A DNA stretch of 64,000 nt from Streptomyces sp. NBC_00513 (GTDB taxonomy: Bacteria > Actinomycetota > Actinomycetes > Streptomycetales > Streptomycetaceae). The position numbers and the translations under genes were made by a program. Location: contig NZ_CP107845.1 of assembly GCF_041431415.1 (NCBI RefSeq), positions 5,332,001 through 5,396,000 on the forward strand, given 5' to 3'. The notes under the pieces were generated by a model that ran no database searches, was not told the origin of the DNA, and worked only from the letters and a program-made list of their open reading frames with translations. Position 1 is the stretch's first letter. Every line of letters begins with the position of its first letter. Shown here piece after piece: positions 44,828 to 53,788 of the stretch.

Positions 44828-45012
44828 CGGGTCGTGACGATGGTCTGGCGGGTCGTGTCCACGGTCCGGCGGGCCATGTCGACGGTCTGGCGGGTCGTGT
44901 CTACGGTTCGGCGGGTCGAGACGACCCGGTGGGTCGCGTCTACGGTCCGGCGGGTCGCGTCGATGGTCCGCCGGGCGATGTCTACGGTCCGGCGGGTCGA
45001 GACGGCCCGGAG
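44827..45012. repeat. 21-bp minisatellite, about nine units
   Basis: Starting at the dppF-like stop codon, a unit of 21 bp is repeated about nine times: the core is GCGGGTCGTGTCTACGGTCC plus one G. Units vary (GCGGGCCATGTCGACGGTCT, GCGGGTCGCGTCGATGGTCC) and one is 18 bp. All lengths are multiples of three, so each forward frame is a heptad repeat; one frame, from ATG 44834, reads VRRVVST-like heptads for 65 codons. No ribosome binding site supports translation. Copy number is likely to vary between strains. Confidence 0.8.
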
Positions 45013-45238
45013 GTGTCCGACCCCGGAGTAGCGGCCGGGGTCGGGTGTGGTGCCGGGGTCCTCGGGCGTACGCGTCCGGGAACCCCGGCACCACTGTGCG
45101 TTCCCCGGCCGTGTGCCCCGGCGGCCTGGCGGCCCGGTGCCCCGGCGGCCAGACGCCCGGCGGCCGCTGTCCGCCGCCGCGGTTCGTCACCGTTCGCCGC
45201 CGTCCATCCGCCCGGCGGGCGGACGGCACAATGGGGGC

Positions 45239-45895
45239 GTGCTCCACGATCTCTTCCCGCCCGGCATCCAGCACGCCCTGGACCTCGCGGGCATTTTTGT
45301 CTTCGCCACCGCGGGCGCCCTGCTCGCCGTGCGCAAGAACTTCGACATCTTCGGCATCGCCGTGCTCGCCCTCGTCACCGCCCTCGGCGGAGGTCTCTTC
45401 CGCGATCTCGTCATCGGCGCCGTCCCGCCCGCCGCCTTCGGGGAACTCAGCTTCTTCGTGACTCCGCTGATCGCCGCCGGGCTCGTCTTCTTCCTGCACC
45501 CCGAGGTCCAGCGGATCAACCGCGCCATCAACGTCTTCGACGCGGCCGGCCTCGGACTGTTCTGTGTCACGGGCACGACCAAGGCGTACGAGTACGGCCT
45601 CGGCCTGACCGCGTCCGCCTCGCTGGGGCTGGCCACGGCGGTCGGGGGAGGCGTGCTGCGCGACGTGCTGGTCAACGAGGTGCCCTCGCTGCTGCGCGAC
45701 CGCGAGATGTACGCGGTGCCCGCGGTCGTCGGCGCGTCGATGGTGGCCCTCTTCATCGCCTTCGACACGCTCAACGCGCTCACCACCGCCGCCGCGATCA
45801 TCACCACGTTCGTGCTCCGTCTGCTCGCGATCCGGTACCACTGGCGGGCGCCGCTGGCCTGGAACCGCCGGTCCGCCGTGGCCGAAGAGCCGTAA
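45239..45895 (+). CDS. TRIC-type (UPF0126) cation channel family protein
   Basis: A 218-residue membrane protein with seven predicted helices and the two symmetric Gly-rich motifs GGGLFRDLVIG and GGGVLRDVLVN, which kink the pore helices in prokaryotic TRIC channels. It probably conducts potassium or another monovalent cation as a trimer. GTG 45239 comes after AATGGGGGC. It follows the minisatellite and a 230-nt GC-rich stretch. No neighbours suggest a specific physiological role. Confidence 0.88.
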   Translation: MLHDLFPPGIQHALDLAGIFVFATAGALLAVRKNFDIFGIAVLALVTALGGGLFRDLVIGAVPPAAFGELSFFVTPLIAAGLVFFLHPEVQRINRAINVFDAAGLGLFCVTGTTKAYEYGLGLTASASLGLATAVGGGVLRDVLVNEVPSLLRDREMYAVPAVVGASMVALFIAFDTLNALTTAAAIITTFVLRLLAIRYHWRAPLAWNRRSAVAEEP

Positions 45896-45902
45896 CGCGC
45901 AC

Positions 45903-45931
45903 GTAGCAATAGAAAGCTACCGCTTAGTAGC
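45903..45931. promoter_or_regulatory. GTAGC/GCTAC operator-like cluster before the thioesterase gene
   Basis: GTAGC (45903-45907), GCTAC (45916-45920) and GTAGC (45927-45931) give two inverted repeats sharing the middle arm. TAGCAT at 45928-45933 would be the -10, so a repressor here would block transcription of the gene starting at 45954. Confidence 0.45.
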
Positions 45932-45953
45932 ATGCCGGTGTACCGTCGTTTTC

Positions 45954-46814
45954 ATGTCACATGCAGCGGCCCAGGCATCCATCGGCGACAGCGAGTTCGA
46001 CCGCGACACCACCCTCTCCGCCCGCGCGGACGAGCCCGGGGTGTACGACGCTGAACTCAGCGCCGGCTGGACGATCATCACCGCCGTCAACGGCGGATAT
46101 CTGTTGGCTCTGGTCGGTCGGGCCCTGTCGGCGGCCCTGCCGCATCCCGACCCCTTCACCGTCTCCGCCCACTACCTGACCTCCTCCGTGCCCGGCCCCG
46201 CCGTGATCCGCACGCAGGTCGTCCGGATCGGGCGCACCCTGTCGACCGGCCAGGCGTCCCTCTTCCAGTACGACGAGAGCGGCGCCGAGATCGAGCGGAT
46301 CCGCGTCCTCGCCTCCTACGGGGAACTGTCCGCCCTGCCCGACTCCGTGCACACCACCGCGCTGCCGCCGGTCATGCCCGCGTACGAGGACTGCCTCGGC
46401 GCGGAGGCCGGCCCCGCGCCGATCCCCGGGAGCTCCGCCATCGTGGACCGGCTCCGGCTGCGGCTGGACCCGGCGACGGCGGGCTGGGCGGTCGGGGCGC
46501 CGTCGGGCAAGGGCGAGATGCGGGCCTGGTTCGAGCTCGCCGACGGCCGTGACGCCGACCCGCTGTCGCTCCTGCTGGCGGTGGACGCGCTGCCGCCGAC
46601 CGCCTTCGACCTCGGCCTGATCGGCTGGGCACCGACGGTCGAGCTCACCACCCACATCCGCCACCGCCCCGCGCCAGGCCCGCTGCGGGTGGCCATCACC
46701 ACCCGCAACCTGGCCGGGGGCTTCCTGGAGGAGGACGCCGAGGTCTGGGACTCGACGGACCGACTCGTGGCCCAGTCCCGCCAGCTGGCCCGCGCCCCGC
46801 GCCAGACGTCCTGA
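45954..46814 (+). CDS. Thioesterase-family protein (double hotdog fold)
   Basis: A 286-residue protein resembling TesB-like/DUF4442-type acyl-CoA thioesterases with two hotdog repeats. The N-terminal half has GWTIITAVNGGYLLALVGRA and VSAHYLTSSVPGPA; the C-terminal half has PPTAFDLGLIGWAPTVELT and GFLEEDAEVWDS. It should hydrolyse acyl-CoA esters in the cytosol. Substrate unknown. A cluster of GTAGC half-sites sits across its likely promoter. Confidence 0.85.
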   Translation: MSHAAAQASIGDSEFDRDTTLSARADEPGVYDAELSAGWTIITAVNGGYLLALVGRALSAALPHPDPFTVSAHYLTSSVPGPAVIRTQVVRIGRTLSTGQASLFQYDESGAEIERIRVLASYGELSALPDSVHTTALPPVMPAYEDCLGAEAGPAPIPGSSAIVDRLRLRLDPATAGWAVGAPSGKGEMRAWFELADGRDADPLSLLLAVDALPPTAFDLGLIGWAPTVELTTHIRHRPAPGPLRVAITTRNLAGGFLEEDAEVWDSTDRLVAQSRQLARAPRQTS

Positions 46815-47388
46815 CCCGGAGGGTCGAAGCCGGGTTCCGGGGGCCGGGCGCCGGGGTCGGGTGTCAGAGCCGTGCACTGCGGCCTGGCATTGCGGCGGGC
46901 GTATGCGATACGGCGTCCCGGCGTGCCCGGCCGTGCGGCCAAGCCTGCCCGGCGTGCGGTCGGCCCCGCGCGGGGCCCGGGGGTGCTGCTCCGCCCTTGC
47001 CCGGGTCGGGGCGTTGCCTCAGCCTGCTCGGTCCGGCGCGGCCGGCCCGTGCTGCCAAGCCTGCCCGGCCTGGGTTCCGCCGGCCCGGCGTGCGGTCGGC
47101 CCCGCCCGGGGACGGCGCGTGCCGGGGCGGGCGGGCACCCTCGCCCTCGCCCCGTCCGCCCCGGGCCCGGGGGTGCCGCCCCACCCCGCTCCGCCCGGGC
47201 CCGGCCGGGGGTGCCGCCCCGCCCGGGTCGGGGCCTCGTGCCCGGTGGCAGGTGCCCCCGGCCCCACCACCACCGCCCCCGCGCGTCGCGCGCGTCACCG
47301 CCACGCCACCCCGCCCCGCCGGGGATCGCGCCGGCGGGGGGACCGCATGGGGTTCGGCGCGTCGGGGGGCTCGTAGAATCGGGGGATC
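46815..47388. other. 574-nt very GC-rich region with internal duplications
   Basis: No gene is supported. The sequence is extremely G+C-rich and repetitive: AAGCCTGCCCGGC occurs at 46941 and 47057, CCCGGCGTGCGGTCGGCCCC at about 46949 and 47085, and GGGGGTGCCGCCCC twice between 47169 and 47220. The promoter of the cysteine desulfurase gene must be near 47350. Such regions are prone to slippage and sequencing error. Confidence 0.6.
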
Positions 47389-48552
47389 ATGGCCTACCTC
47401 GACCACGCCGCAACCACCCCGATGCTGCCGGAGGCCGCTGCGGCGATGACCGCGCAGTTCGCCGCCACGGGTAACGCGTCCTCCCTCCACGCCGCCGGCC
47501 GCCGCGCCCGCCGTACCGTCGAGGAGGCTCGCGAGGCCCTCGCCGAGGCCCTCGGCGCGCGCCCGAGCGAGGTGGTCTTCACCGCCGGCGGCACGGAGGC
47601 CGACAACCTCGCCGTCAAGGGCCTCTACTGGGCCCGCCGCGACCAGGACCCGACCCGTACCCGCGTGCTCACCAGCCCCGTCGAGCACCACGCCGTCCTC
47701 GACGCCGTCCACTGGCTCGCCGAGCACGAGGGGGCCCGGGTCGAGTACCTTCCGGTGGACCACCACGGGCGTGTGCACCCCGACGCCTTCCGGGAGGCGA
47801 TCGAGCGTAACCCCTCCGACGTCGCCCTGGCCACCGTGATGTGGGCCAACAACGAGATCGGCACGGTCTTCCCCGTACGGGAACTCGCCGACATCGCCGG
47901 GGAGTTCGGGATCCCGCTGCACTCCGACGCCGTCCAGGCCGTCGGTCAGCTCGACGTCCGCTTCGGCGACAGCGGCCTCGCCGCCATGACCGTCAGCGGC
48001 CACAAGGTGGGCGGCCCGTACGGCATCGGCGCCCTGCTGCTCGGCCGGGACCAGACCCCCGTCCCCGTCCTGCACGGAGGCGGCCAGGAGCGGCACGTCC
48101 GGTCCGGGACCCTCGACGTGCCGGCCATCGCCGCCTTCGCGGTGGCCGCCGTCCTCGCCGCCGAGCGGCGCGAACGGTTCGCCGTCGAGATCGGCGCCCT
48201 GCGCGACGAGCTGATCGCCGCCGTCCTGCGGGAGGTGCCCGACGCCGTGCTCGGCGGAGACCCCGTGGACCGGCTGCCCGCCAACGCCCACTTCAGCTTC
48301 CCAGGCTGCGAGGGCGACTCCCTGCTGCTCCTCCTCGACGCCCAGGGCATCGAGTGCTCCACCGGTTCCGCCTGCACCGCCGGCGTGGCCCAGCCCAGCC
48401 ACGTGCTGCTCGCCACCGGCACCGATCCGCTGCTGGCCCGGGGCACCCTGCGGTTCTCCCTCGGCCACACCTCCACCAAGGAGGACGTCGCCGCGGTCGC
48501 CGCCGCCATCGGCCCCGCCGTCGCCCGCGCCCGCACGGCCGGACTCAGCTAG
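47389..48552 (+). CDS. Cysteine desulfurase (NifS/IscS-type)
   Basis: A 387-residue PLP enzyme that removes sulfur from cysteine as an enzyme-bound persulfide. It begins [12 protein letters not shown]; the PLP lysine is K206 in SGHKVGGP and the catalytic cysteine is C329 in STGSACTAG on the mobile loop. It is encoded 0.85 kb before mnmA on the same strand, which strongly suggests that it supplies sulfur for tRNA 2-thiouridine. An iron-sulfur role cannot be excluded, though no suf or isc genes are near. Confidence 0.94.
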   Translation: MAYLDHAATTPMLPEAAAAMTAQFAATGNASSLHAAGRRARRTVEEAREALAEALGARPSEVVFTAGGTEADNLAVKGLYWARRDQDPTRTRVLTSPVEHHAVLDAVHWLAEHEGARVEYLPVDHHGRVHPDAFREAIERNPSDVALATVMWANNEIGTVFPVRELADIAGEFGIPLHSDAVQAVGQLDVRFGDSGLAAMTVSGHKVGGPYGIGALLLGRDQTPVPVLHGGGQERHVRSGTLDVPAIAAFAVAAVLAAERRERFAVEIGALRDELIAAVLREVPDAVLGGDPVDRLPANAHFSFPGCEGDSLLLLLDAQGIECSTGSACTAGVAQPSHVLLATGTDPLLARGTLRFSLGHTSTKEDVAAVAAAIGPAVARARTAGLS

Positions 48553-48628
48553 GCCGGCTCCGTCGTAGGCAGCGCCCCGGGCCGGCCCGGAATCCGGGGC
48601 GGAGGCCGGTCGGGTCGCGCTCCCCGGA

Positions 48629-49330
48629 TCAGCCGGTCGCCGGCTTGCGCGCCAAGGCTTCCCCGACCATGCGGACGTACCGGTTCCAGTCCCAGTGGCG
48701 GCCCGGGTCCGTGTGATCGGCACCCGGCACCTCGGAGTGGCCCACGATGTGCTCGCGGTCGGCGGGTATGTCGTACCTCCGGCAGACATCGGCGGCCAGC
48801 TCGGCCGAGGCCGCGTACATCGCGTCCGTGAAGTCCTGCGGCCGGTCCACGAAGCCCACGTGCTCGATGCCGACACTGCGCTCGTTCATGGACCGGTTCC
48901 CGGCGTGGAAGGCCACGTCCAGCTCGCGCACCATCTGCTCGACATGACCGTCCTGGCGGACTATGTAGTGCGCCGACGCCTTGTGCCACGGGTTCTTGAA
49001 GGCGTCCACCGAGGACTCGAACCCGCCCTGTGTGACATGCACGACAATCCGGTCCACGCGGTAGTCGTCGGGCCGGTCCGCCAGCCGCCAGTTCGCCGGC
49101 GAGGCCGCCGTCCAGTTCGCCGCCGCGTAGTCCAGCTCGCCCTCCTTGCGCGGCTTGGACACCCCGGGCAGCAGCCACCAGGCGCGTCTGAGCTCGTCCT
49201 GCCCGATGACGGCGGCGGTCGCGATCACCCCGAGCCCTCCGAACAGCACGGCCCTGCGGGTCCGGCCCGACCCCTTGCCGGCCGCCTTGCCCGGAGCCGC
49301 GTCCCGTGTCTTCCCACCCTCACGCACCAT
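48629..49330 (-). CDS. Exported N-acetylmuramoyl-L-alanine amidase (Amidase_2)
   Basis: A 233-residue protein with a twin-arginine-like signal (RTRRAVLFGG, then a hydrophobic stretch) and an Amidase_2 (PGRP/T7-lysozyme) domain. Zinc ligands are probably the first His in IVVHVTQG and those in VGHSEVPGADHTDPG. It would cut the bond between muramic acid and the stem peptide. ATG 49330 has GGGGGGTGG upstream. It lies antisense between the desulfurase and mnmA genes, so it interrupts their presumed partnership. The desulfurase stop is 76 nt away. Confidence 0.9.
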   Translation of the reverse strand: MVREGGKTRDAAPGKAAGKGSGRTRRAVLFGGLGVIATAAVIGQDELRRAWWLLPGVSKPRKEGELDYAAANWTAASPANWRLADRPDDYRVDRIVVHVTQGGFESSVDAFKNPWHKASAHYIVRQDGHVEQMVRELDVAFHAGNRSMNERSVGIEHVGFVDRPQDFTDAMYAASAELAADVCRRYDIPADREHIVGHSEVPGADHTDPGRHWDWNRYVRMVGEALARKPATG

Positions 49331-49397
49331 GCGATCCACCCCCCGACCCGACAACGCGCCGTGACCGCGCGCGGTTCCCCGTACCCTGGACGGTGCC

Positions 49398-50528
49398 ATG
49401 ACTGAGAACCTGCCGCGCACCGCCCGCCCCCTCCGCGTCCTCGCCGCCATGTCCGGCGGGGTGGACTCCGCCGTCGCCGCCGCCCGCGCCGTGGAAGCCG
49501 GGCACGACGTCACGGGCGTCCACCTGGCGCTCTCCGCGAACCCCCAGTCCTTCCGGACCGGCGCCCGCGGCTGTTGCACCATCGAGGACTCCCGCGACGC
49601 CCGTCGCGCCGCCGACGTCATCGGCATCCCCTTCTACGTCTGGGACCTCGCCGAGCGCTTCCGCGAGGACGTGGTCGAGGACTTCATCTCCGAGTACGAG
49701 GCCGGGCGCACTCCGAACCCCTGCCTGCGCTGCAACGAGAAGATCAAGTTCGCGGCGCTGCTCGACAAGGCCCTCGCCCTCGGGTTCGACGCCGTCTGCA
49801 CGGGCCACTACGCCACCGTCGTCCTGAATGACGACGGCGCGCGCGAACTCCACCGCGCCTCCGACATGGCCAAGGACCAGTCGTACGTGCTCGGCGTCCT
49901 CGACGAGAAGCAGCTCGCCCACGCCCTCTTCCCGCTCGGCGACACCCTCACCACCAAGGAAGAGATCCGCGCCGAGGCCGAGCGGCGCGGCCTCGCCGTC
50001 GCGAAGAAGCCCGACAGCCACGACATCTGCTTCATCGCCGACGGCGACACCCAGGGCTTCCTCGCGAACCGCCTGGGCAAGGCCGAGGGCGACATCGTCG
50101 ACGAGAGCGGCGAGAAGGTCGGCACCCACGAGGGCGCCTTCGGTTTCACCATCGGCCAGCGCAAGGGCCTGCGGATCGGCCACCCCGCCGCCGACGGCAA
50201 GCCGCGCTACGTCCTCGACATCTCTCCGGTGAACAACACCGTCACCGTCGGCCCCGTCGAGGCCCTCGACGTCGGCGCCCTCACCGCGATCCGCCCCCGC
50301 TGGTGCGGTTCCACGGCCGCCGCCCCCGGCACGTACACCGCGCAGCTGCGCGCCCACGGCGGCGAGACCGAGGTCTTCGCCGAACTCGTGGACGACGAGC
50401 TGCGCGTCTCCTTCACCGAGCCGGTCCGCGGCGTGGCCCCCGGCCAGGCGATCGTGCTGTACGACGGCACCCGCGTGGTCGGTTCCGCCACCATCGCCAC
50501 GACCGAGCGGACTTCCGCCGCCGTGTGA
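49398..50528 (+). CDS. mnmA: tRNA-specific 2-thiouridylase MnmA
   Basis: A 376-residue enzyme that thiolates U34 of tRNA Lys, Glu and Gln. The ATP PP-loop is SGGVDSAV (about 18-25). C109 in [11 protein letters not shown] and C211 in [11 protein letters not shown] are the catalytic cysteine pair that accept sulfur and form the disulfide intermediate. Length is normal. The upstream cysteine desulfurase on the same strand is the likely sulfur donor. An N-terminal extension of a dozen residues precedes the PP-loop domain. Confidence 0.96.
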   Translation: MTENLPRTARPLRVLAAMSGGVDSAVAAARAVEAGHDVTGVHLALSANPQSFRTGARGCCTIEDSRDARRAADVIGIPFYVWDLAERFREDVVEDFISEYEAGRTPNPCLRCNEKIKFAALLDKALALGFDAVCTGHYATVVLNDDGARELHRASDMAKDQSYVLGVLDEKQLAHALFPLGDTLTTKEEIRAEAERRGLAVAKKPDSHDICFIADGDTQGFLANRLGKAEGDIVDESGEKVGTHEGAFGFTIGQRKGLRIGHPAADGKPRYVLDISPVNNTVTVGPVEALDVGALTAIRPRWCGSTAAAPGTYTAQLRAHGGETEVFAELVDDELRVSFTEPVRGVAPGQAIVLYDGTRVVGSATIATTERTSAAV

Positions 50529-50544
50529 GCCCGGCGGCCGGGGC

Positions 50545-51468
50545 TCAGGCCACCGTCAGGACGATCTTGCCGGTGGTGCGGCCCCGCTCGCCGATCTCGT
50601 GGGCCTTCGCGGCCTGCTCCAGCGGCAGCACCGTGTCGACCAGCGGCTTCAGCAGGCCCTGCTCGACCAGGGCGGCGATGCCCTCCAGGCCCTTGAGGTC
50701 GGGCTCCACCAGCAGCCAGGTGGCGTGCACGCCCTCGGCGTCGGCCGGGAGGCCGTCGGGGCCCGGCAGGGTCACCAGGTGCCCGCCCGGCTTGAGTACC
50801 TTCAGCGAACGCTGCCCGTGGTCCCCGCCCATCGTGTCGATCACCACGTCGATGTCGGAGACGACGTCCTCGAAGTCCGCGGTGCGGTAGTCGATCACCT
50901 CGTCGGCGCCCAGGTCGCGCAGCAGCGCGTGCTTGGCGGCGCTCGCGGTGCCGATCACGTACGCGCCGCGGGCCTTGGCGATCTGCACGGCCAGGTGGCC
51001 GACGCCGCCGGCCGCCGCGTGCACCAGGACCCGCTGACCGGCCGAGACCCCGGCCGTGTCGACCAGCGCCTGCCAGGCGGTCAGGGCCGCCAGCGGCAGC
51101 GCGGCCGCCTCCACGTGGTCCAGCGAGGCGGGCTTGCGGGCGAAGTGCCGGGCGGGAGCGGTCACGTACTCGGCGTACGCGCCGGCCTGCTGCGGGAAGC
51201 GGGGCATCCCGTACACCTCGTCGCCCACCCGGTACAGGGTCACGCCCGGTCCGACGGCCTCGACGGTGCCCGACACGTCCCAGCCGACGGCCGGCACCGG
51301 CCCCCAGGGGATCAGGCCGCCGCTCTCGCGGGTCTTCCAGTCCACCGGGTTCACGCCGGCGGCGCGGACCCGCACGAGCACCTCGCCCATGCCGGGCTCC
51401 GGGCGCTCGATCTCCCTCTCGACGAGAACCTCGGGTCCGCCCCACTGGCTGACGACGACGGCGCGCAT
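50545..51468 (-). CDS. NADP-dependent quinone oxidoreductase-like MDR enzyme
   Basis: A 307-residue medium-chain dehydrogenase/reductase of the zinc-free quinone reductase type. The N-terminal GroES-like domain has RAAGVNPVDWKTRESG; the Rossmann motif is VHAAAGGVGHLAVQIAKA, typical for NADPH binding. No zinc cysteines are present. ATG 51468 has AAAGGAG upstream. It is divergent from a GlxA-type regulator which may control it. Probably reduces quinones or reactive enones. Confidence 0.92.
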   Translation of the reverse strand: MRAVVVSQWGGPEVLVEREIERPEPGMGEVLVRVRAAGVNPVDWKTRESGGLIPWGPVPAVGWDVSGTVEAVGPGVTLYRVGDEVYGMPRFPQQAGAYAEYVTAPARHFARKPASLDHVEAAALPLAALTAWQALVDTAGVSAGQRVLVHAAAGGVGHLAVQIAKARGAYVIGTASAAKHALLRDLGADEVIDYRTADFEDVVSDIDVVIDTMGGDHGQRSLKVLKPGGHLVTLPGPDGLPADAEGVHATWLLVEPDLKGLEGIAALVEQGLLKPLVDTVLPLEQAAKAHEIGERGRTTGKIVLTVA

Positions 51469-51550
51469 GGATGTCTCCTTTGGTGTTGCCTCTACGGGTA
51501 TCAGCCGGTTTCCCCGGCCGACACATCCAGCTTGGCGGCCGTCGCGCCCG

Positions 51551-51577
51551 CATGGTGCTGGCCGTACGGCCACCATG
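51551..51577. promoter_or_regulatory. Nested palindrome between the oxidoreductase and its divergent regulator
   Basis: CATGGTG (51551-51557) and CACCATG (51571-51577) flank the perfect palindrome GGCCGTACGGCC (51560-51571). CAGAAT at 51581-51586 ends 6 nt before the ATG at 51593 and may be the -10 of a leaderless regulator message. The site is well placed for autoregulation. Confidence 0.5.
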
Positions 51578-51592
51578 TGACAGAATCTGGCC

Positions 51593-52564
51593 ATGCACCG
51601 AATCGCCGTACTCGCACTCGAAGGCGTCCCCCCGTTCGAGCTCGGGATCCCCTCCCGCGTCTTCGGCAACGCCCACGACGACGCCGGTGCCCCGCTCTAC
51701 GAGGTGACCGTCTGCACCGCCGACGGCCTGCCCGTGACCAGCGACGCCGGCTTCACGGTCGGCGTCGCCGCCGGCCCCGAGGCGCTCGCCGCCGCCGACA
51801 CCGTGGTCATCCCGCCCACCCACGCCATGGACGACCTCGCGCACGGCGCGCCCCTGTCGCCCGCGCTCGCCGCCGCCATCGCCGGGATCCGGCCCGGCAC
51901 CCGACTGGTGTCGATCTGCACCGGCTCCTACGTCCTCGCCGCCGCCGGGCTGCTCGACGGCCGACCCGCCACCACGCACTGGCTGCACGCCCCCGAGTTC
52001 CAGCGGGCCTTCCCGCGGGTCCGGCTCGACGAGGAGGTGCTCTTCGTCGACGACGGAGACGTCCTCACCTCCGCCGGCGTCGCCGCGGGCGTCGACCTCT
52101 GCCTCTACCTGATCCGGCAGGACCACGGCACCGCCGTCGCCAACCGCGCCGCCCGCCTTTGCGTCGTCCCGCCCTGGCGTGACGGGGGACAGGCCCAGTA
52201 CATCGACCGGCCCGTCCCCGAGCCGACCGTCGCCACCACCACCGCCACCCGCGCCTGGGCCCTGGAGCGGCTGTCCGAACCGATCGCCCTCGCCGAACTC
52301 GCCGACCACGCCCGGATGAGCCTGCGCACCTTCACCCGACGGTTCCGCGACGAGGTGGGCATGACGCCGGTGCAATGGCTCACCGTCCAGCGCCTCGAAC
52401 TCGCCCGCCACCTGCTGGAATCCAGCGACCTGTCGGTCGACCTGGTCGCACACCGGGCCGGCTTCGGATCCGGCAACTCGCTGCGCCAGCACATGAGGAC
52501 CGCCCTCGGCATCTCGCCGATCGCCTACCGACGCACCTTCCGCCCCGCCCTCGCGGAGGCATGA
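51593..52564 (+). CDS. GlxA-family regulator (DJ-1/PfpI domain + AraC HTH)
   Basis: A 323-residue protein with an N-terminal class-I glutamine amidotransferase-like (DJ-1/PfpI) domain (1-185), whose nucleophile-elbow cysteine is in VSICTGSYVLAAAGLL, and a C-terminal AraC double HTH (about 220-315) with LAELADHARMSLRTFTRRF and VAHRAGFGSGNSLRQHM. Such proteins respond to metabolites or nucleotides. It is divergent from the quinone oxidoreductase gene and probably controls it through the palindrome between them. Confidence 0.92.
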   Translation: MHRIAVLALEGVPPFELGIPSRVFGNAHDDAGAPLYEVTVCTADGLPVTSDAGFTVGVAAGPEALAAADTVVIPPTHAMDDLAHGAPLSPALAAAIAGIRPGTRLVSICTGSYVLAAAGLLDGRPATTHWLHAPEFQRAFPRVRLDEEVLFVDDGDVLTSAGVAAGVDLCLYLIRQDHGTAVANRAARLCVVPPWRDGGQAQYIDRPVPEPTVATTTATRAWALERLSEPIALAELADHARMSLRTFTRRFRDEVGMTPVQWLTVQRLELARHLLESSDLSVDLVAHRAGFGSGNSLRQHMRTALGISPIAYRRTFRPALAEA

Positions 52565-52704
52565 CCCCCGGGGTAATCGCGCTCCCGACCGGCGCTTGCC
52601 ATGATCGAACCAACGGAACGGTTCGACCCGAGGACCGGACCGGCACCGATGCACCGGACCGACACCGTGCACCGGTCCGACACGGCACAGCCGAGGAGAA
52701 CACG

Positions 52705-53049
52705 ATGACCGCGTACGCCCTGGCCCACCTGCGCCCCGCCCCGATGAACGACGAGATCCTGCGCTACATCGAGCGGATCCAGACCACCATGGACCCCTTC
52801 GGCGGCCGCTTCCTCGTCCACGACCGGCAGGTCGAGGTCAAGGAGGGCCCCTTCCCCGGGGCCGTGGTCCTGATCTCCTTCCCCGACATGGACCGCGCCC
52901 GCGCCTGGTACGACTCACCCGCCTACCAGGCGATCCTCCCGCTGCGCACCGACAACATCCCCGGCGAGACCATCCTGGTCGACGGGGTCGCACCCGACTA
53001 CGACGCCGGCCTGACGGCCGCCCACTGGCGCGAGGCCCTCGGCCTCTGA
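52705..53049 (+). CDS. DUF1330 family protein
   Basis: A 114-residue dimeric alpha-beta barrel protein of DUF1330. Features are MTAYALAHLRP at the start, VHDRQVEVKEGPFPGAVVLI and FPDMDRARAWYDSPAYQAIL, where the invariant W-Y-x-S-x-x-Y pattern lies. The fold is similar to antibiotic-biosynthesis monooxygenases, but no activity is established. ATG 52705 follows GAGGAGAA. In the 90 nt upstream there are imperfect repeats of CACCGGACCGACACCGTG. Confidence 0.9.
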   Translation: MTAYALAHLRPAPMNDEILRYIERIQTTMDPFGGRFLVHDRQVEVKEGPFPGAVVLISFPDMDRARAWYDSPAYQAILPLRTDNIPGETILVDGVAPDYDAGLTAAHWREALGL

Positions 53050-53098
53050 GAGCGGACGGGCGCGATTCAGGGCGCGATCAGGATGCGAGCATGGCCAC

Positions 53099-53788
53099 AT
53101 GGCTACTCACCTGATCACCGGTGCCGGATCCGGCATCGGCGCCGCCGTCGCGAACCGCCTGCACGCGCGCGGCGACGACCTCGTCCTCCTGGCCCGCGAC
53201 GCCGCGCGCGGCAAGCAGCTCGTCGAACGCTTCCCCGGCGCGGGCGTGCTCGTGGGCGATCTCGCGGACCCCGACCGGCTCTCGTGGGCCTTCTCCAAGC
53301 AGGCCATTCCCGAGCGGATCGACTCCCTGCTGCACATCGCGGGAATCGTCGACCTCGGACCGGTGGGCGAACTGCGTCCCAAGACCTGGCACCAGCAGCT
53401 CAACGTCAACCTGATCGCCCCCGCCGAGGTCACCCGGCTGCTGCTCCCCACCCTGCGCGCCTCGCACGCGACGATCGTCTTCGTGAACTCCGGCGCCGGA
53501 CTGCAGGCCCACGCCGACTGGAGCGCGTACGCCGCCTCCAAGCACGGCCTGAAGGCCCTCGCCGACTCCCTGCGCGAGGAGGAGAGGGCCAACGGCATCC
53601 GCGTCACCTCGGTCTACCCGGGCCGCACCGCGAGCCCCATGCAGGCCAAGGTGCACTCCCAGGAGGGCAAGGAGTACGACGCCGCCGCCTGGATCGACCC
53701 CGAGTCCGTGGCGACGACCGTCGTCATGGCCGTCGACCTGCCCCGCGACGCCGAGGTCAAGGACCTGAGCGTCAGGCCCGGCCGATGA
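53099..53788 (+). CDS. Short-chain dehydrogenase/reductase
   Basis: A 229-residue classical SDR. The cofactor motif is TGAGSGIGAAV; the catalytic residues are S in VNSGAGL and Y-x3-K in YAASK. D in GDLADPDRL contacts the adenine. It acts on an alcohol or ketone of unknown identity with NAD(P)H. The stop overlaps the start of the methionine-synthase-like gene (ATGA), so the two are co-translated. A quite short SDR with compact C-terminus. Confidence 0.92.
   Translation: MATHLITGAGSGIGAAVANRLHARGDDLVLLARDAARGKQLVERFPGAGVLVGDLADPDRLSWAFSKQAIPERIDSLLHIAGIVDLGPVGELRPKTWHQQLNVNLIAPAEVTRLLLPTLRASHATIVFVNSGAGLQAHADWSAYAASKHGLKALADSLREEERANGIRVTSVYPGRTASPMQAKVHSQEGKEYDAAAWIDPESVATTVVMAVDLPRDAEVKDLSVRPGR

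Noticed and set aside
44834..45031. A possible 65-residue protein of V-R-R-type heptads
   Set aside because: It consists only of the 21-bp minisatellite, with no ribosome binding site. Kept as a repeat, not a gene.
52600..52700. Repeats of CACCGGACCGACACCGTG before the DUF1330 gene as an operator
   Set aside because: The copies are imperfect and irregular and may be simple GC-rich slippage; mentioned only in the gene entry.
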